From the NCBI RefSeq assembly GCF_000525995.1, contig NZ_AODL01000004.1, positions 186,001-250,000 on the forward strand: a stretch of DNA of 64,000 bases, given 5' to 3'. Under the pieces are notes generated by a model. That model was not told the DNA's origin, ran no database searches, and saw only the letters and a program-made list of their open reading frames with translations. Origin of the DNA: Paenilisteria riparia FSL S10-1204. Lineage in GTDB: Bacteria; Bacillota; Bacilli; Lactobacillales; Listeriaceae. Made by a program: the position numbers and the translations under genes. Shown here piece by piece: positions 42,280-51,516 of the stretch. Each line of letters starts with the position of its first letter. Position 1 is the stretch's first letter.

Positions 42280-42933
42280 TTACTGCCCCTCCTTTGCTGC
42301 GCGAATCGCTTTTGGTGTGATTTTAACTTCTAGCTTACCTAGGAAGAACTCTACTAATAACGCTAGAATAGTAACAGGAATCGCACCACCGAGAATTAAA
42401 TCCGGACGGTATAAATTCAAACCATTAAAAATAAAGTCACCGAGTCCGCCAGCGCCGATATAAGAAGCAAGCGTTGCCCAAGCAATAATGTATACAGCAG
42501 ACAAGCGAATACCTGCCATGATGACCGAAATTGAATTTGGTAGTTCGACATTTTTGACGAGTTGCCAAGAAGTCATGCCCATACCGCGCCCTGATTCAAT
42601 TAAGTTTTTGTCCACACCACGCACACCGATGAAAGTGTTACGCATGATTGGTAGCACAGAATAGATGAACAGTGCTACAATCGCTGGTATTTTACCAACG
42701 CCCAGAATTGGAATGATGAAAGCCAATATCGCAAGTGAAGGTACGGTTTGCAAGACACTAACAATACCAATAACGAAATTTGCGATTTTTGGCGAGCGTG
42801 TCAGAAGAATTCCGACTGGCACAGCCACAACAATACCTAATATTACCGCCGAAAGCGAGATATACAGGTGTTCCCACGTTTTTACTAGCAGGTCATGGCC
42901 GTTGTCTTGAAAAAATTGCGTAATCGCGTCCAT
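42280..42933 (-). CDS. opuCB: Osmoprotectant ABC transporter permease OpuCB
   Basis: 217-aa permease, paralogous to OpuCD, with '[41 protein letters not shown]'. AGGAGG before ATG; 19 bp after opuCA. Confidence 0.95.
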   Translation of the reverse strand: MDAITQFFQDNGHDLLVKTWEHLYISLSAVILGIVVAVPVGILLTRSPKIANFVIGIVSVLQTVPSLAILAFIIPILGVGKIPAIVALFIYSVLPIMRNTFIGVRGVDKNLIESGRGMGMTSWQLVKNVELPNSISVIMAGIRLSAVYIIAWATLASYIGAGGLGDFIFNGLNLYRPDLILGGAIPVTILALLVEFFLGKLEVKITPKAIRAAKEGQ

Positions 42934-42952
42934 TTAAAATAACCTCCTAATT

Positions 42953-44122
42953 TTATTCGTGTACTTCCTCTTTTTGTTGTTCCGCAGTTGCTTCTGTCTC
43001 TTCTAAATCGCCCCAGATGGAATCATATACAATGTCAACCAAGCTGGCGCGAGTTACGATGCCAACAAGGCGCCTTTTCTCGTCGACCACTGGTACATAT
43101 TTAAAGCCACGTTTTAAAATCCGTTGCATCGTATCACGCAACAACGCGTCTTTTCTTACATAAAAAACATTTTTATCTAAAATATCAACAACAGACGTCG
43201 CAGTCCGGCGATTATGCTCAATAGCCTCTACGTCAATGATACCTTTTAGCACATTCTGATCATCCGTCACAAGCAATGTATCCACACGACGATCCTTCAT
43301 GAGTTGAATCGCAGCTTGCAATGATTTATCCGCCGTAATCGAAACGGGCGCCTTATTCATAATTTGTTCGACATTCGTCACATTTGGACGCGCTTCAATC
43401 AAGCGATCTTTCCCAATAAAGTCTTCTACAAATTTATCAGCTGGGTTACGCAAAATTTCATCAGGCGTATCAAATTGCACAATCTCACCACCGCGCATTA
43501 TGACAATGCGGTCCGCAAGCTTTATCGCTTCGTCCATATCATGCGTTACGAAAATAATCGTTTTTCCAAGTTCGCGTTGCAAGTTCTTAAATTCCTCCTG
43601 CAAAGAATCACGCGTAATCGGATCGAGCGCACCAAAAGGCTCATCCATCAAAATCAAGTTCTGTTCAGCGGCCAGCGCACGAAGCACACCTATCCGTTGT
43701 TGCTGCCCACCACTTAATTCATACGGATAACGATCTAAGTATTCCTCTGGCAAATCTACCAGTTTAATCAGTTCTTTTGCACGTTCATTTTTCTTTTCTT
43801 CCGACCATTTTAAAAGTTTCGGAACGAGTACAATATTTTCGCGAATCGTCATATGTGGCATCAAACCAATTTGCTGAATGACATAGCCTATCGATCGACG
43901 CAGTTTTACCGGATCTTCCTTCATAATATCTTTGTCATTGATAAAAATCTGGCCTTCTGTAGGCTCAATCAAGCGATTTATCATCTTCATCGTTGTTGTC
44001 TTCCCGCAACCACTTGGTCCGATAAAACAAATAAATTCGCCACGATCAATATCCAAGTTCAGATCATTGACCGCCGTTTTACCTCCCTTGTAAATCTTTG
44101 AAACATGTTCAAATCTTAGCAA
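42953..44122 (-). CDS. opuCA: Osmoprotectant ABC transporter ATPase OpuCA with CBS domains
   Basis: TTG start (MLRFEHVSKIYKGG) six bases after GGAGGTG; the upstream GTG overlaps the binding site. Walker A GPSGCGKT, Q-loop 'GYVIQQIGLMPH', signature 'LSGGQQQR', Walker B 'LILMDEPFGALD'. Two C-terminal CBS domains (about residues 255-375) are typical of OpuCA and thought to sense ionic strength. It is the first gene of the operon. Confidence 0.96.
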   Translation of the reverse strand: MLRFEHVSKIYKGGKTAVNDLNLDIDRGEFICFIGPSGCGKTTTMKMINRLIEPTEGQIFINDKDIMKEDPVKLRRSIGYVIQQIGLMPHMTIRENIVLVPKLLKWSEEKKNERAKELIKLVDLPEEYLDRYPYELSGGQQQRIGVLRALAAEQNLILMDEPFGALDPITRDSLQEEFKNLQRELGKTIIFVTHDMDEAIKLADRIVIMRGGEIVQFDTPDEILRNPADKFVEDFIGKDRLIEARPNVTNVEQIMNKAPVSITADKSLQAAIQLMKDRRVDTLLVTDDQNVLKGIIDVEAIEHNRRTATSVVDILDKNVFYVRKDALLRDTMQRILKRGFKYVPVVDEKRRLVGIVTRASLVDIVYDSIWGDLEETEATAEQQKEEVHE

Positions 44123-44220
44123 TATAGACACCTCCGAGTTTAGTTAACAGCAATATGTATTTCCATTGAAATAACGAAAGATTTCAAATTCAACAGAAAA
44201 ACTTATTAAAAAAAGAAATA

Positions 44221-44250
44221 AAAGTTGGGACATCAGAAGTTCTCAACTTT
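44221..44250 (-). promoter_or_regulatory. Hairpin in the opuC leader region
   Basis: AAAAGTTG and CAACTTTT form an eight-base stem followed on the minus strand by a T-rich tail (TTTATTTCTTTTTTT). It looks like a terminator that would stop transcripts from upstream. Confidence 0.55.
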
Positions 44251-44271
44251 TCACAGGTGTATATTCGAAAC
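44249..44271 (-). promoter_or_regulatory. Sigma-B-like promoter of opuC
   Basis: On the minus strand GTTT - 13 bp - GTGAAA, one mismatch from GTTT-N13-15-GGGWAW. opuC is known to be sigma-B dependent in Listeria. A sigma-A-like TATAAT occurs further upstream (about 44343-44348). Confidence 0.5.
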
Positions 44272-44407
44272 CGACGTTATATTTGAGTCAAAAATCAAAA
44301 GTAATGATTCCATTTCGAATAACACAGTTCTCTCTGACAACTATTATAACGTAACAAAAATAAAAAAGCGAACAGGTGAGCCTCATAAGTACCTAAATGA
44401 GACATAA

Positions 44408-44453
44408 AAAAACTCCCCCAAATGCACTACCCATAGGCACTTAGGGAAGTTTC
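44408..44453 (-). terminator. Terminator upstream of opuC
   Basis: On the minus strand AACTTCCCTAAGTGC ... GCATTTGGGGGAGTT TTTTTT. It would end any minus-strand transcript coming from the thiT side. Confidence 0.75.
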
Positions 44454-44551
44454 AAAATTTCTTTCTAAAACCGCATAATAAGGGGTTAAAAAAACGTAAA
44501 TCACTGTTAAATATTAGGGTGTTTTTGCACGGAATTTCCAGACTTGTATGG

Positions 44552-44920
44552 TATAATAATGAGACCGTCTACCTCTAGAGACGAGTAATATTCTGGAGAA
44601 ATCAGGAACTAATTACGCATCAGACAATAGCAAACCTATATTTAAAAGAAAAAACCTTTCCGTTTCTCCAAACCTCAGCGCGTCGACAAATGCCCGGTTT
44701 CTAGGCAAAAGCGAGTACCGAAGCGGAGCGTACTCGGGTACGTGAGCATCGGAACGGAGCTTTTAACGACGAAAATGGGCGTTTGTCGACGCGCTGATTG
44801 TGTGGGTTGTGTCCTTTCAATTTTCAATTACTGGTTAGAGAATCGGCGTAAGAAGACACGAAGTAGACGGTAAAGTCTAGCCAAAAGAAGCCCTTATCTC
44901 CCGCCAGAGATAAGGGCTTC
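44552..44920 (+). ncRNA. Candidate structured RNA between opuCA and thiT
   Basis: An extended -10 (TGGTATAAT, 44549-44557) is followed by ACCGTCTAC (44564-44572), which is perfectly complementary to GTAGACGGT (44863-44871), closing about 290 bases. Inside lie TGGAGAAA/TTTCTCCA (44594-44601/44663-44670) and the hairpin repeat. A 14-bp perfect hairpin (44887-44920) ends it, without a T tract on this strand. No open reading frame of note. I could not match it to 6S, RNase P, tmRNA or riboswitch consensus elements. Confidence 0.4.
44676..44796. repeat. Imperfect hairpin repeat, copy 2 (best preserved)
   Basis: CAGCGCGTCGACAAATGCCC faces GGGCGTTTGTCGACGCGCTG: 20-bp arms with a single G-U pair. 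Inner arms are CGAGTAC/GTACTCG and AAAAGC/GCTTTT. The ends match copies at 4014 and 14935. Confidence 0.75.
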
Positions 44921-44952
44921 ACATTTGGTTAGTTATACACTTGTCTTTTCTC
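44883..44952 (-). ncRNA. Candidate small RNA on the minus strand (or thiT 3' terminator)
   Basis: TTTACG - 17 bp - TATAAT (minus strand, 44959-44987) lies just after the thiT stop. About 70 bases downstream a perfect 14-bp hairpin GAAGCCCTTATCTC/GAGATAAGGGCTTC is followed by CTTTTGG. This could be an independent sRNA or simply the thiT terminator. Confidence 0.4.
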
Positions 44953-44998
44953 CACTTCATTATAACATGAGATAGGACGTTCGTAAACTCAAAATCAC

Positions 44999-45559
44999 TT
45001 ACTTAGGCAAAAATAATTTTGGTGAGATTCTCATTAAGATGGTAATAATAATTCCAGCTACAATAACCGTTGCCAAACAACTAATCCCGTTCATCACTGC
45101 CGAGAAAAACTGCGCTGACCAGCCCTTGAACGCATAGGCACCCCAGAACAATACGCCAGCCAAGTAGTGCCAGAAATAACGCGCTACGCCACCAATAACC
45201 ATCGTTCCCCACGCCCAGCCAATTGCTTTTCCAAGTTGTTCTGCTTTTAAATAGTTACGCACTTGCATCGCAAAAACACCTGCAAAAGCGATAAACACAA
45301 AAGCTACAATATACTCGATAAATCCTTGCAACGGGCTCAAAATATAAGCTTTCCCAGTCACAAAATGAAGCAATCCCCATAACAATCCCGAGAAACCAGC
45401 AGCCCAAAATCCGCGCCTAATCGCAATGATATACATCGGAATCATCCCAAGCGAAATCGAAAAAGAAGATCCGATATCCAGTGGAATAAAACTAAGTACC
45501 ATCGCAAGTGCCGCAAAAATAGCACATTCCAGCAAAGTCAACAATCGTGTATTACGCAT
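44999..45559 (-). CDS. thiT: Thiamine transporter ThiT (ECF S-component)
   Basis: 186 aa, six TM helices, ThiT signature residues in 'GLLWGLLHFVTGKAYILSPLQGFIEY' and 'ARYFWHYLAGVLFWG'. It binds thiamine and works with the shared ECF module encoded elsewhere. A TPP riboswitch precedes it, so it is repressed by thiamine pyrophosphate. Confidence 0.96.
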   Translation of the reverse strand: MRNTRLLTLLECAIFAALAMVLSFIPLDIGSSFSISLGMIPMYIIAIRRGFWAAGFSGLLWGLLHFVTGKAYILSPLQGFIEYIVAFVFIAFAGVFAMQVRNYLKAEQLGKAIGWAWGTMVIGGVARYFWHYLAGVLFWGAYAFKGWSAQFFSAVMNGISCLATVIVAGIIITILMRISPKLFLPK

Positions 45560-45654
45560 AAAAAATACCCCCTTCTATAATTTGGTAGAAAAAACGTACC
45601 GCAGAAGAAAGGAGTCATATCATCTAACGTATGTATCAGATACCACTACATTCG

Positions 45655-45740
45655 CCACAATCCCTACGCTCGTATTAACGAACAGGTTCAAAGGGTCAGA
45701 TTCCAAAAGAATCAATCTCAGCTAAAAGCCCCCCCTGTGG
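45655..45740 (-). promoter_or_regulatory. TPP riboswitch (thi-box) of thiT
   Basis: On the minus strand: closing stem CCACA/TGTGG, the thi-box elements GCTGAGAT, ACCCTTTGAACCTG and TAATACGAGCGTAGGGA. These are the universal conserved segments of the TPP aptamer. The expression platform between aptamer and thiT is not clear. Confidence 0.95.
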
Positions 45741-45956
45741 TAACGTCTATTAAAATTAACAGTCAAACTGCAGTGATATTTGTAATCCCACCGACAGAAT
45801 CCGACTTTCTGCTTTTTATTATAACACCAAATTTCAGAAAGTCCAGTCCCCTGCTCTTTCTTTGTGCACCTAAACATGATAGAATAGAAGTAATTGCGTT
45901 TTTAGCATTCACTATGAAAATTTCAGCTGAAAATGCGTGAATTTGGGAGGACGAAA

Positions 45957-47558
45957 ATGTTAACTGTAAATAATGTATCTTTACGTTTTGGCGATAAAAA
46001 ATTGTTTGAAGATGTGTCGATTAAATTCACACCGGGTAATTGCTACGGCTTAATTGGTGCGAACGGTGCGGGGAAATCCACATTTTTAAAAGTATTATCG
46101 GGCGAACTTGACTCACAAAGTGGTAATGTCCACTTGCCAGCTGGCGAACGCTTAACGGTATTGCGCCAAGATCATTTCCAATACGATGAAGAAGTTGTTC
46201 TAAAAGTCGTGATTCGCGGACACGAACAATTGTTTAAAATCATGGAAGAAAAAGACGCGATTTATGCCAAAGAAGATTTCAGTGATGAAGATGGTATTCG
46301 CGCTGCTGAATTAGAAGGCGAATTTGCGGAGCTTGACGGTTGGGACGCAGAACCAGAAGCTGCCGTGTTACTTAACGGGCTTGGTATTACTACAGACTTG
46401 CACGGCAAACTGATGAAAGACCTTACTGGTAGTGAAAAAGTGAAAGTTTTGCTTGCGCAGGCATTGTTCGGCAAACCGGACGTTTTACTTCTTGATGAGC
46501 CTACCAACCACTTGGACATCAAAGCCATTCACTGGTTAGAAGAATTTTTAATTGACTTTGAGAATACGGTTATTGTGGTTTCGCATGATCGTCACTTCTT
46601 GAATAAAGTATGTACGCACATCGCTGACCTTGATTTCAGCAAAATCCAGTTATATGTCGGAAACTATGATTTCTGGTATGAATCAAGTCAACTGGCACAA
46701 CAAATGATGGGCGATCGCAACAAGAAGAAAGAAGAAAAAATCAAAGAGCTAGAAGCCTTTATCGCGCGTTTCTCGGCTAATGCTTCGAAATCCAAACAAG
46801 CAACTAGTCGTAAGAAAATGCTCGATAAAATAACGTTGGAAGACATTCAACCATCTAGCCGCCGTTACCCGTTCGTGCAATTCAATCCTGATCGCGAAGT
46901 TGGTAATGATTTATTAACTGTCTCAAACCTATCTAAAACAATCGATGGCGTGAAAGTGCTTGATAATGTGAGTTTCATTTTGAACCGCACGGATAAAGTA
47001 GCACTCGTTGGTGATGACGAAGTTGCCAAAACCGTCTTCTTCCAAATCCTTGCTGGCGAAATCGAGCCTGACGAAGGCGAATTCAAATGGGGCGTAACAA
47101 CAACGCAAAGCTACTTCCCGAAAGATAATTCTGCTTTCTTTGAAGAAAATGACTTGAATTTAGTAGAATGGTTGCGCCAATACTCACCACAAGATGACAG
47201 CGAAGCATTTTTACGTGGTTTCTTAGGTCGTATGTTATTTAGCGGCGACGAAGTTCTAAAAAAAGTTCGTGTCCTCTCCGGTGGTGAAAAAGTGCGTTGT
47301 ATGCTATCAAAAAACATGCTTTCCGGTGCCAACGTATTATTGATGGACGAACCTACGAATCACTTAGACCTAGAGTCAATTACAGCACTAAATAACGGCA
47401 TGATTCAGTTCAAAGGCGCGATGATTTTCGCATCCCACGATCACCAATTCCTACAAAGTGTGGCTACGCGTATCATCAATCTTTCGAAAGATCAATTCTA
47501 CAATAAAGAAGTTTCATACGATGAATATCTTGCAGAAACATTGAACGTAGCAGAATAA
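45957..47558 (+). CDS. ABC-F family ATPase (YkpA/YbiT-like)
   Basis: ATG with GGGAGG before it; 533 aa. Two ABC domains without TM segments. The first Walker A is normal (GANGAGKST), with 'LLLDEPTNHLD'. The second P-loop reads GDDEVAKTV, a strongly degenerate Walker A, while its signature 'LSGGEKVRCML' and 'LLMDEPTNHLD' are kept. ABC-F proteins act on ribosomes. An extended -10 (TGATAGAAT, 45877-45885) is upstream. Confidence 0.93.
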   Translation: MLTVNNVSLRFGDKKLFEDVSIKFTPGNCYGLIGANGAGKSTFLKVLSGELDSQSGNVHLPAGERLTVLRQDHFQYDEEVVLKVVIRGHEQLFKIMEEKDAIYAKEDFSDEDGIRAAELEGEFAELDGWDAEPEAAVLLNGLGITTDLHGKLMKDLTGSEKVKVLLAQALFGKPDVLLLDEPTNHLDIKAIHWLEEFLIDFENTVIVVSHDRHFLNKVCTHIADLDFSKIQLYVGNYDFWYESSQLAQQMMGDRNKKKEEKIKELEAFIARFSANASKSKQATSRKKMLDKITLEDIQPSSRRYPFVQFNPDREVGNDLLTVSNLSKTIDGVKVLDNVSFILNRTDKVALVGDDEVAKTVFFQILAGEIEPDEGEFKWGVTTTQSYFPKDNSAFFEENDLNLVEWLRQYSPQDDSEAFLRGFLGRMLFSGDEVLKKVRVLSGGEKVRCMLSKNMLSGANVLLMDEPTNHLDLESITALNNGMIQFKGAMIFASHDHQFLQSVATRIINLSKDQFYNKEVSYDEYLAETLNVAE

Positions 47559-47609
47559 TCAAAAGCAGTAGATGTTCCTATCTAAAATAGGATTGTCTAC
47601 TGCTTTTTT
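47559..47609. terminator. Bidirectional terminator, ABC-F / GNAT
   Basis: AAAAGCAGTAGA ... TCTACTGCTTTTTT with an inner CTAT/ATAG pair. Confidence 0.88.
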
Positions 47610-48115
47610 CATGTATTTCGACTCATTAAGATAGTGCTGAGATAGTTGCCCTCCGCGAGTCGCTTATCATTTTTCAAACATCCTTCTACTTCAAAACCAG
47701 CTTTCTGGTAAAGAAGAATCGCTTTTTGATTCGTTTCAAGGACACTTAATGTGATTTTGGTGATATCGTTTCCGTCTGCCCACTGAGTGGTATGTTGCAA
47801 AAGCTCTGAACCAATTCCAAAACCCCAATACGTTTTTAAAATTGCGATACCAAATGTCACTTTGTGTTTCGAGCGCTTCAACGTACTTCCCTCACACCTC
47901 GAAAAACCGACAAGCTTCCCTTCTGTTTCAGCAACAAGAAACAAATTGTGCGCAGCTTTCGAATCAGCCTCAATCAAATCACGAAAAGCTAGTTCATCCA
48001 TAAAATCCTCCCCAGCTTCCCGATCAAGATTCTCCGTCTCCGCATCGATTTGTAGTCGAATCGCCGACAATGACTGCGCATCCCCCGCTCGTGCCAACCG
48101 AATTACATAATTCAC
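47609..48115 (-). CDS. GNAT N-acetyltransferase
   Basis: GTG start eight bases after GGGAGG (VNYVIRLARAGDAQ). 168 aa with acetyl-CoA motif 'ILKTYWGFGIGSELLQH' and 'LSVLETNQKAILLYQKAGFEVEG', near the RimI/PAT type. Substrate unknown. Confidence 0.88.
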   Translation of the reverse strand: MNYVIRLARAGDAQSLSAIRLQIDAETENLDREAGEDFMDELAFRDLIEADSKAAHNLFLVAETEGKLVGFSRCEGSTLKRSKHKVTFGIAILKTYWGFGIGSELLQHTTQWADGNDITKITLSVLETNQKAILLYQKAGFEVEGCLKNDKRLAEGNYLSTILMSRNT

Positions 48116-48167
48116 TTGCAAAACCTCCCTTTTAGCAAAGAAAAACACTCCTCTTTAAGAGAAAGTG

Positions 48168-48818
48168 TTATTTCTTCAAATTGATACGTCCAGTGTCACT
48201 CTTGATTAGTTTATCTTTATTATAGGTAGACCAAGAAAATTGGAACCAAGAAATGTCTGATACTTTATCCAGTTTATCAAGTGGAAATACCACCGTGCCT
48301 TTAATTGTGGCGCCTGGCTTCATTTTGCCGTCTACTAGGTCTGAAAGAATGATGTCTGCGGCTAATTGCTGGCCATTTACCGTCGTAAGTTCGCCTTGTA
48401 GTGGATAGCTTAATAACTCATTTTTTGTGTTGTTTTTAATTTCGATTGCGATGGTTAGTGTTCCTGGCATGTCTTTGTCTTCCATCGTGGAATGAACGAC
48501 TTTCTTCTCTACAGTAACTGTCGAAATTTTCTTATCCATGCCGTCTGCGTTGTTGTGCCAGTTGACATTGTAAGTCTCTTTTCCTTCTGATTTCGTCGTG
48601 CCATTCTTGCTATCAGAGGAATAAGACGCTACTTGCTGCTGCAACTTGTTATAATTGCTAATAGAAATAAATACGCCAATGAGTGACGCGATAATTAGAA
48701 CGCTTGCGCTGCCTACGGTAATGACACCGATTTTTCGTTTCGATTGGGAAAATAACATGATCATTCCTACGATAAAAGCTAGGAAGGCAATGCCCATTAA
48801 TGTAAACCAAATAGCCAT
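48168..48818 (-). CDS. Membrane-anchored DUF4352-like protein
   Basis: 216 aa; two N-terminal TM helices (about 4-24 and 31-52), then an extracellular beta domain with 'HSTMEDKDMPGTLTIAIEIKNNTKNELLSYP' and 'MKPGATIKGTVVFPL', typical of the telomeric-repeat-like DUF4352 fold. Function unknown. GGAG precedes the ATG. Confidence 0.8.
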   Translation of the reverse strand: MAIWFTLMGIAFLAFIVGMIMLFSQSKRKIGVITVGSASVLIIASLIGVFISISNYNKLQQQVASYSSDSKNGTTKSEGKETYNVNWHNNADGMDKKISTVTVEKKVVHSTMEDKDMPGTLTIAIEIKNNTKNELLSYPLQGELTTVNGQQLAADIILSDLVDGKMKPGATIKGTVVFPLDKLDKVSDISWFQFSWSTYNKDKLIKSDTGRINLKK

Positions 48819-48894
48819 ATTTTAACTCCTCATACTTATAATAAATCTGTCTTTTTCTACTATATCATATTTGGTGCCACTTCGAAAGTCAAAA

Positions 48895-48935
48895 AAAAAA
48901 CCACCTAAGCTTCAATGGTTTTGAGGCTTAGGCGG
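48895..48935 (-). terminator. Terminator of the asd-lysC-dapA-rnjB operon
   Basis: CCGCCTAAGCCTC ... GAAGCTTAGGTGG followed by a long T run on the minus strand. Confidence 0.9.
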
Positions 48936-48941
48936 TGCTTA

Positions 48942-50612
48942 CTAGACTTCCATAATAATTGGTAGAATCATCGGGCGGCGTTTTGTTTGTTCAAACAGGT
49001 AGCGATTTAGTTGATCGCGAATATCTTGTTTTAATTTCGCCCATTCGAATTCTTTATCTTGTAGGTTCTTTTCTACGATTTTCGTTACGACTTCGGAAGA
49101 TTTCTCAATCAAATGTTCGGATTCGCGTACGTAGATGAAACCACGAGATATGATTTCTGGTCCTGAAATAATCGCTTTTGATTTACGGTTCAATGTTATA
49201 ACTACGATGAAAATACCGTCTTCTGATAGTAATTTGCGATCGCGTAAAACAATGTTTCCAACGTCGCCAACACCTAGACCATCAATTAATGTATTCCCTG
49301 CAAAAACACGATTTCCTGCTGTCATCCGGCCATTTTTGTATTCGATAACTTCGCCTTTTCCAGCGACAAAAACATTGGATTTTGGCATTCCGATTTCATA
49401 GGCTAATTTGGCATGGGAAACTAACATCCGGTATTCACCGTGAACTGGGATGAAGTATTTCGGTTTCATTAAATTCAGCATTAATTTCAAGTCGTCTTGG
49501 CTACCGTGACCTGAGACGAATAAGTCGCGACTCATGGTTAGGACGGTTGCATCGGCTTTGTATAACATATCAATCGTTTTCGCCAAAATCGTTTCTGATG
49601 ATGGGGATGGGGTCGATGTAATGTATACAGTGTCGCCTTTTTGAACGTTGATTTTCGGGTGTTTGCCTTGTGTCATCAGTTGTAGCGACTGAATTGGTTC
49701 ACCGAGATTACCTGTTTCGATGATGACCATTTGGTCGTCATTTAGTTTCTTGATTTCTTTTAATGGTACGACTAAATCATCACTTTGTAAGTTGATTTTG
49801 TTTAGTTTTACCGAGATATCAAAAACGCGTTCTAGTTCTTTACCGACAATCGCGACTTTACGGTTTGTTGCGAATGATGCGTCAAGGACTTGTTGCAAAC
49901 GAACAAGATTCGAGGCAACGCAAGCGACGATAATGCGACCAGATGCGGAACGGAAAGCGTGACGGATTTGTTCGTCGATTAAGCTATCGCTTGATGTTGT
50001 TCCAGCGTGCTCTGCTTCAGAACTGTCGGAAAGCAATGCAAGAACCCCTTTTTCGCCGATTTCAGCGATATGACCTAGGCTTGTTTCGTAACCTGGTTTT
50101 GCGGATTGATCGAACTTGAAGTCTCCTGTGTACACAATCGCGCCTTCGCTTGTATTTAGGACAATCCCGACAGAATCAGGAATTGTATGCGTCGTACGGA
50201 AAAACTCTGCGTCTACATTTTTTAACGAAAGCTTTGTTTTTTCATCGACAATGTGGAAATCGTTGAAACGAACTTTTTTGTGCTCTTTCAATACTGCTTT
50301 TGCCAAGGCAATTGTTAATTCGGTACCGTAAACAGGTGCTTTGATTTTAGCTAGTACGTAAGGTAAGGCTCCAATTGCATCTTCGTGACCATGTGTTAGA
50401 AAAATAGCCTCGATTCGTTCCTGATTGTCTTCTAAGTATTTGATGTCTGGAATAACGACGTCAATGCCCAGCAATTCGTCTTCTGGAAACATAAGACCTG
50501 TATCCATGACATAGATTGCGTCGTCTACTTCTGCTACATATAAATTTTTTCCACTCTCGTCAACACCGCCAAGTGGGATAATCTTGATTTGTTTTGCTTT
50601 TTTAATTGTCAA
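48942..50612 (-). CDS. rnjB: Ribonuclease J2
   Basis: TTG start after AAGGAGG; 556 aa. Metallo-beta-lactamase/beta-CASP RNase. The metal motif reads HGHEDA rather than HGHEDH, as in the weakly active RNase J2 paralogue, which partners RNase J1. 'HGEYRML' and C-terminal 'EWAKLKQDIRDQLNRYLFEQTKRRPMILPIIMEV' fit. It is the last gene of the diaminopimelate operon. Confidence 0.94.
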   Translation of the reverse strand: MTIKKAKQIKIIPLGGVDESGKNLYVAEVDDAIYVMDTGLMFPEDELLGIDVVIPDIKYLEDNQERIEAIFLTHGHEDAIGALPYVLAKIKAPVYGTELTIALAKAVLKEHKKVRFNDFHIVDEKTKLSLKNVDAEFFRTTHTIPDSVGIVLNTSEGAIVYTGDFKFDQSAKPGYETSLGHIAEIGEKGVLALLSDSSEAEHAGTTSSDSLIDEQIRHAFRSASGRIIVACVASNLVRLQQVLDASFATNRKVAIVGKELERVFDISVKLNKINLQSDDLVVPLKEIKKLNDDQMVIIETGNLGEPIQSLQLMTQGKHPKINVQKGDTVYITSTPSPSSETILAKTIDMLYKADATVLTMSRDLFVSGHGSQDDLKLMLNLMKPKYFIPVHGEYRMLVSHAKLAYEIGMPKSNVFVAGKGEVIEYKNGRMTAGNRVFAGNTLIDGLGVGDVGNIVLRDRKLLSEDGIFIVVITLNRKSKAIISGPEIISRGFIYVRESEHLIEKSSEVVTKIVEKNLQDKEFEWAKLKQDIRDQLNRYLFEQTKRRPMILPIIMEV

Positions 50613-50630
50613 AGGTTATTCCTCCTTCCT

Positions 50631-51512
50631 TTATTTTAAATAATTGTGAAATGCTGTTTCGATGGTTGTAATTTCGCTATCTGTTAATGGCACTAGTGGT
50701 AGGCGTAAATGACCTACGTCGATGCCTGTTCTGTTTAACATATGTTTTACTGGCGCTGGGTTTGGTGCAATAAAAAGCGTGTTCATTAGTGGAACGAGTT
50801 TGCCGTGAATGGCTGCGGCTTGTTTCGTGTCGCCTTCATCAAAAGCGCGAAGCATCGTTTGCATTTCTGCCCCAATAATGTGACTTGCAACAGAGATAAC
50901 ACCATTCCCACCAAGTGAATAAATTGGTAAGGTAAAACTATCGTCTCCACTATAAACGGCGAAGTCATCTGCTGTTTCCGTGATAATTTTCGTGATATTG
51001 TCAAAGTTACCGCTGGATTCTTTCACACCGACAATGTTATCGATTTTCGCAAGCTCGATGATTGTTTCTGGTTCGATATTGACCACGGAACGACTTGGGA
51101 TGTTATAAATAATCACCGGTAATGTCGTTGCTTCTGCGATAGCCGCGAAATGCGCATAAAGCCCAGCTTGATTTGGCTTATTGTAATACGGCGCCACAAT
51201 TAGTACCGCATCAATGCCTTCGATTGCCTCGATTTCTTTTGTGAATGCGATGGTTTCTGCTGTATTGTTCGAACCTGTACCAGCAATAATTTTGGCGCGG
51301 CCTTGATTTGTTTCTACGACTTGTTTGAATAACTTGATTTTTTCATCGTGGGAAATCGTTGGTGATTCACCGGTTGTCCCTGCAACAACAAGACCATCTG
51401 AGCCGTTATCAATTAAGTGGTTCACCAAACGATGAATCCTTTTTTTACATACTTTATCTTTCTCGGAATTATATGGCGTAACCATTGCAGTAATGACTTT
51501 TCCAAAATCCAT
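50631..51512 (-). CDS. dapA: 4-hydroxy-tetrahydrodipicolinate synthase
   Basis: ATG (MDFGKVITAMVTP) is set by GAGGAGG inside the end of lysC; the longer frame upstream is not needed. 293 aa TIM barrel with Tyr in 'VIIYNIPSRS' and the Schiff-base Lys in 'GVKESSGN', plus 'VAGTTGESPT'. Condenses aspartate semialdehyde with pyruvate in the lysine/DAP pathway. Confidence 0.97.
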   Translation of the reverse strand: MDFGKVITAMVTPYNSEKDKVCKKRIHRLVNHLIDNGSDGLVVAGTTGESPTISHDEKIKLFKQVVETNQGRAKIIAGTGSNNTAETIAFTKEIEAIEGIDAVLIVAPYYNKPNQAGLYAHFAAIAEATTLPVIIYNIPSRSVVNIEPETIIELAKIDNIVGVKESSGNFDNITKIITETADDFAVYSGDDSFTLPIYSLGGNGVISVASHIIGAEMQTMLRAFDEGDTKQAAAIHGKLVPLMNTLFIAPNPAPVKHMLNRTGIDVGHLRLPLVPLTDSEITTIETAFHNYLK

Positions 51513-51516
51513 ACGT

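Noticed and set aside
44552..44920. Non-coding region as 6S RNA, RNase P RNA, tmRNA or a known riboswitch
   Set aside because: None of the conserved segments of these families (for example GAGGAAAGUCC of RNase P or lysine/M-box cores) could be found.
45426..45725. 99-aa plus-strand frame over the thiT start and riboswitch
   Set aside because: It is antisense to the TPP aptamer and thiT, with no start signal.
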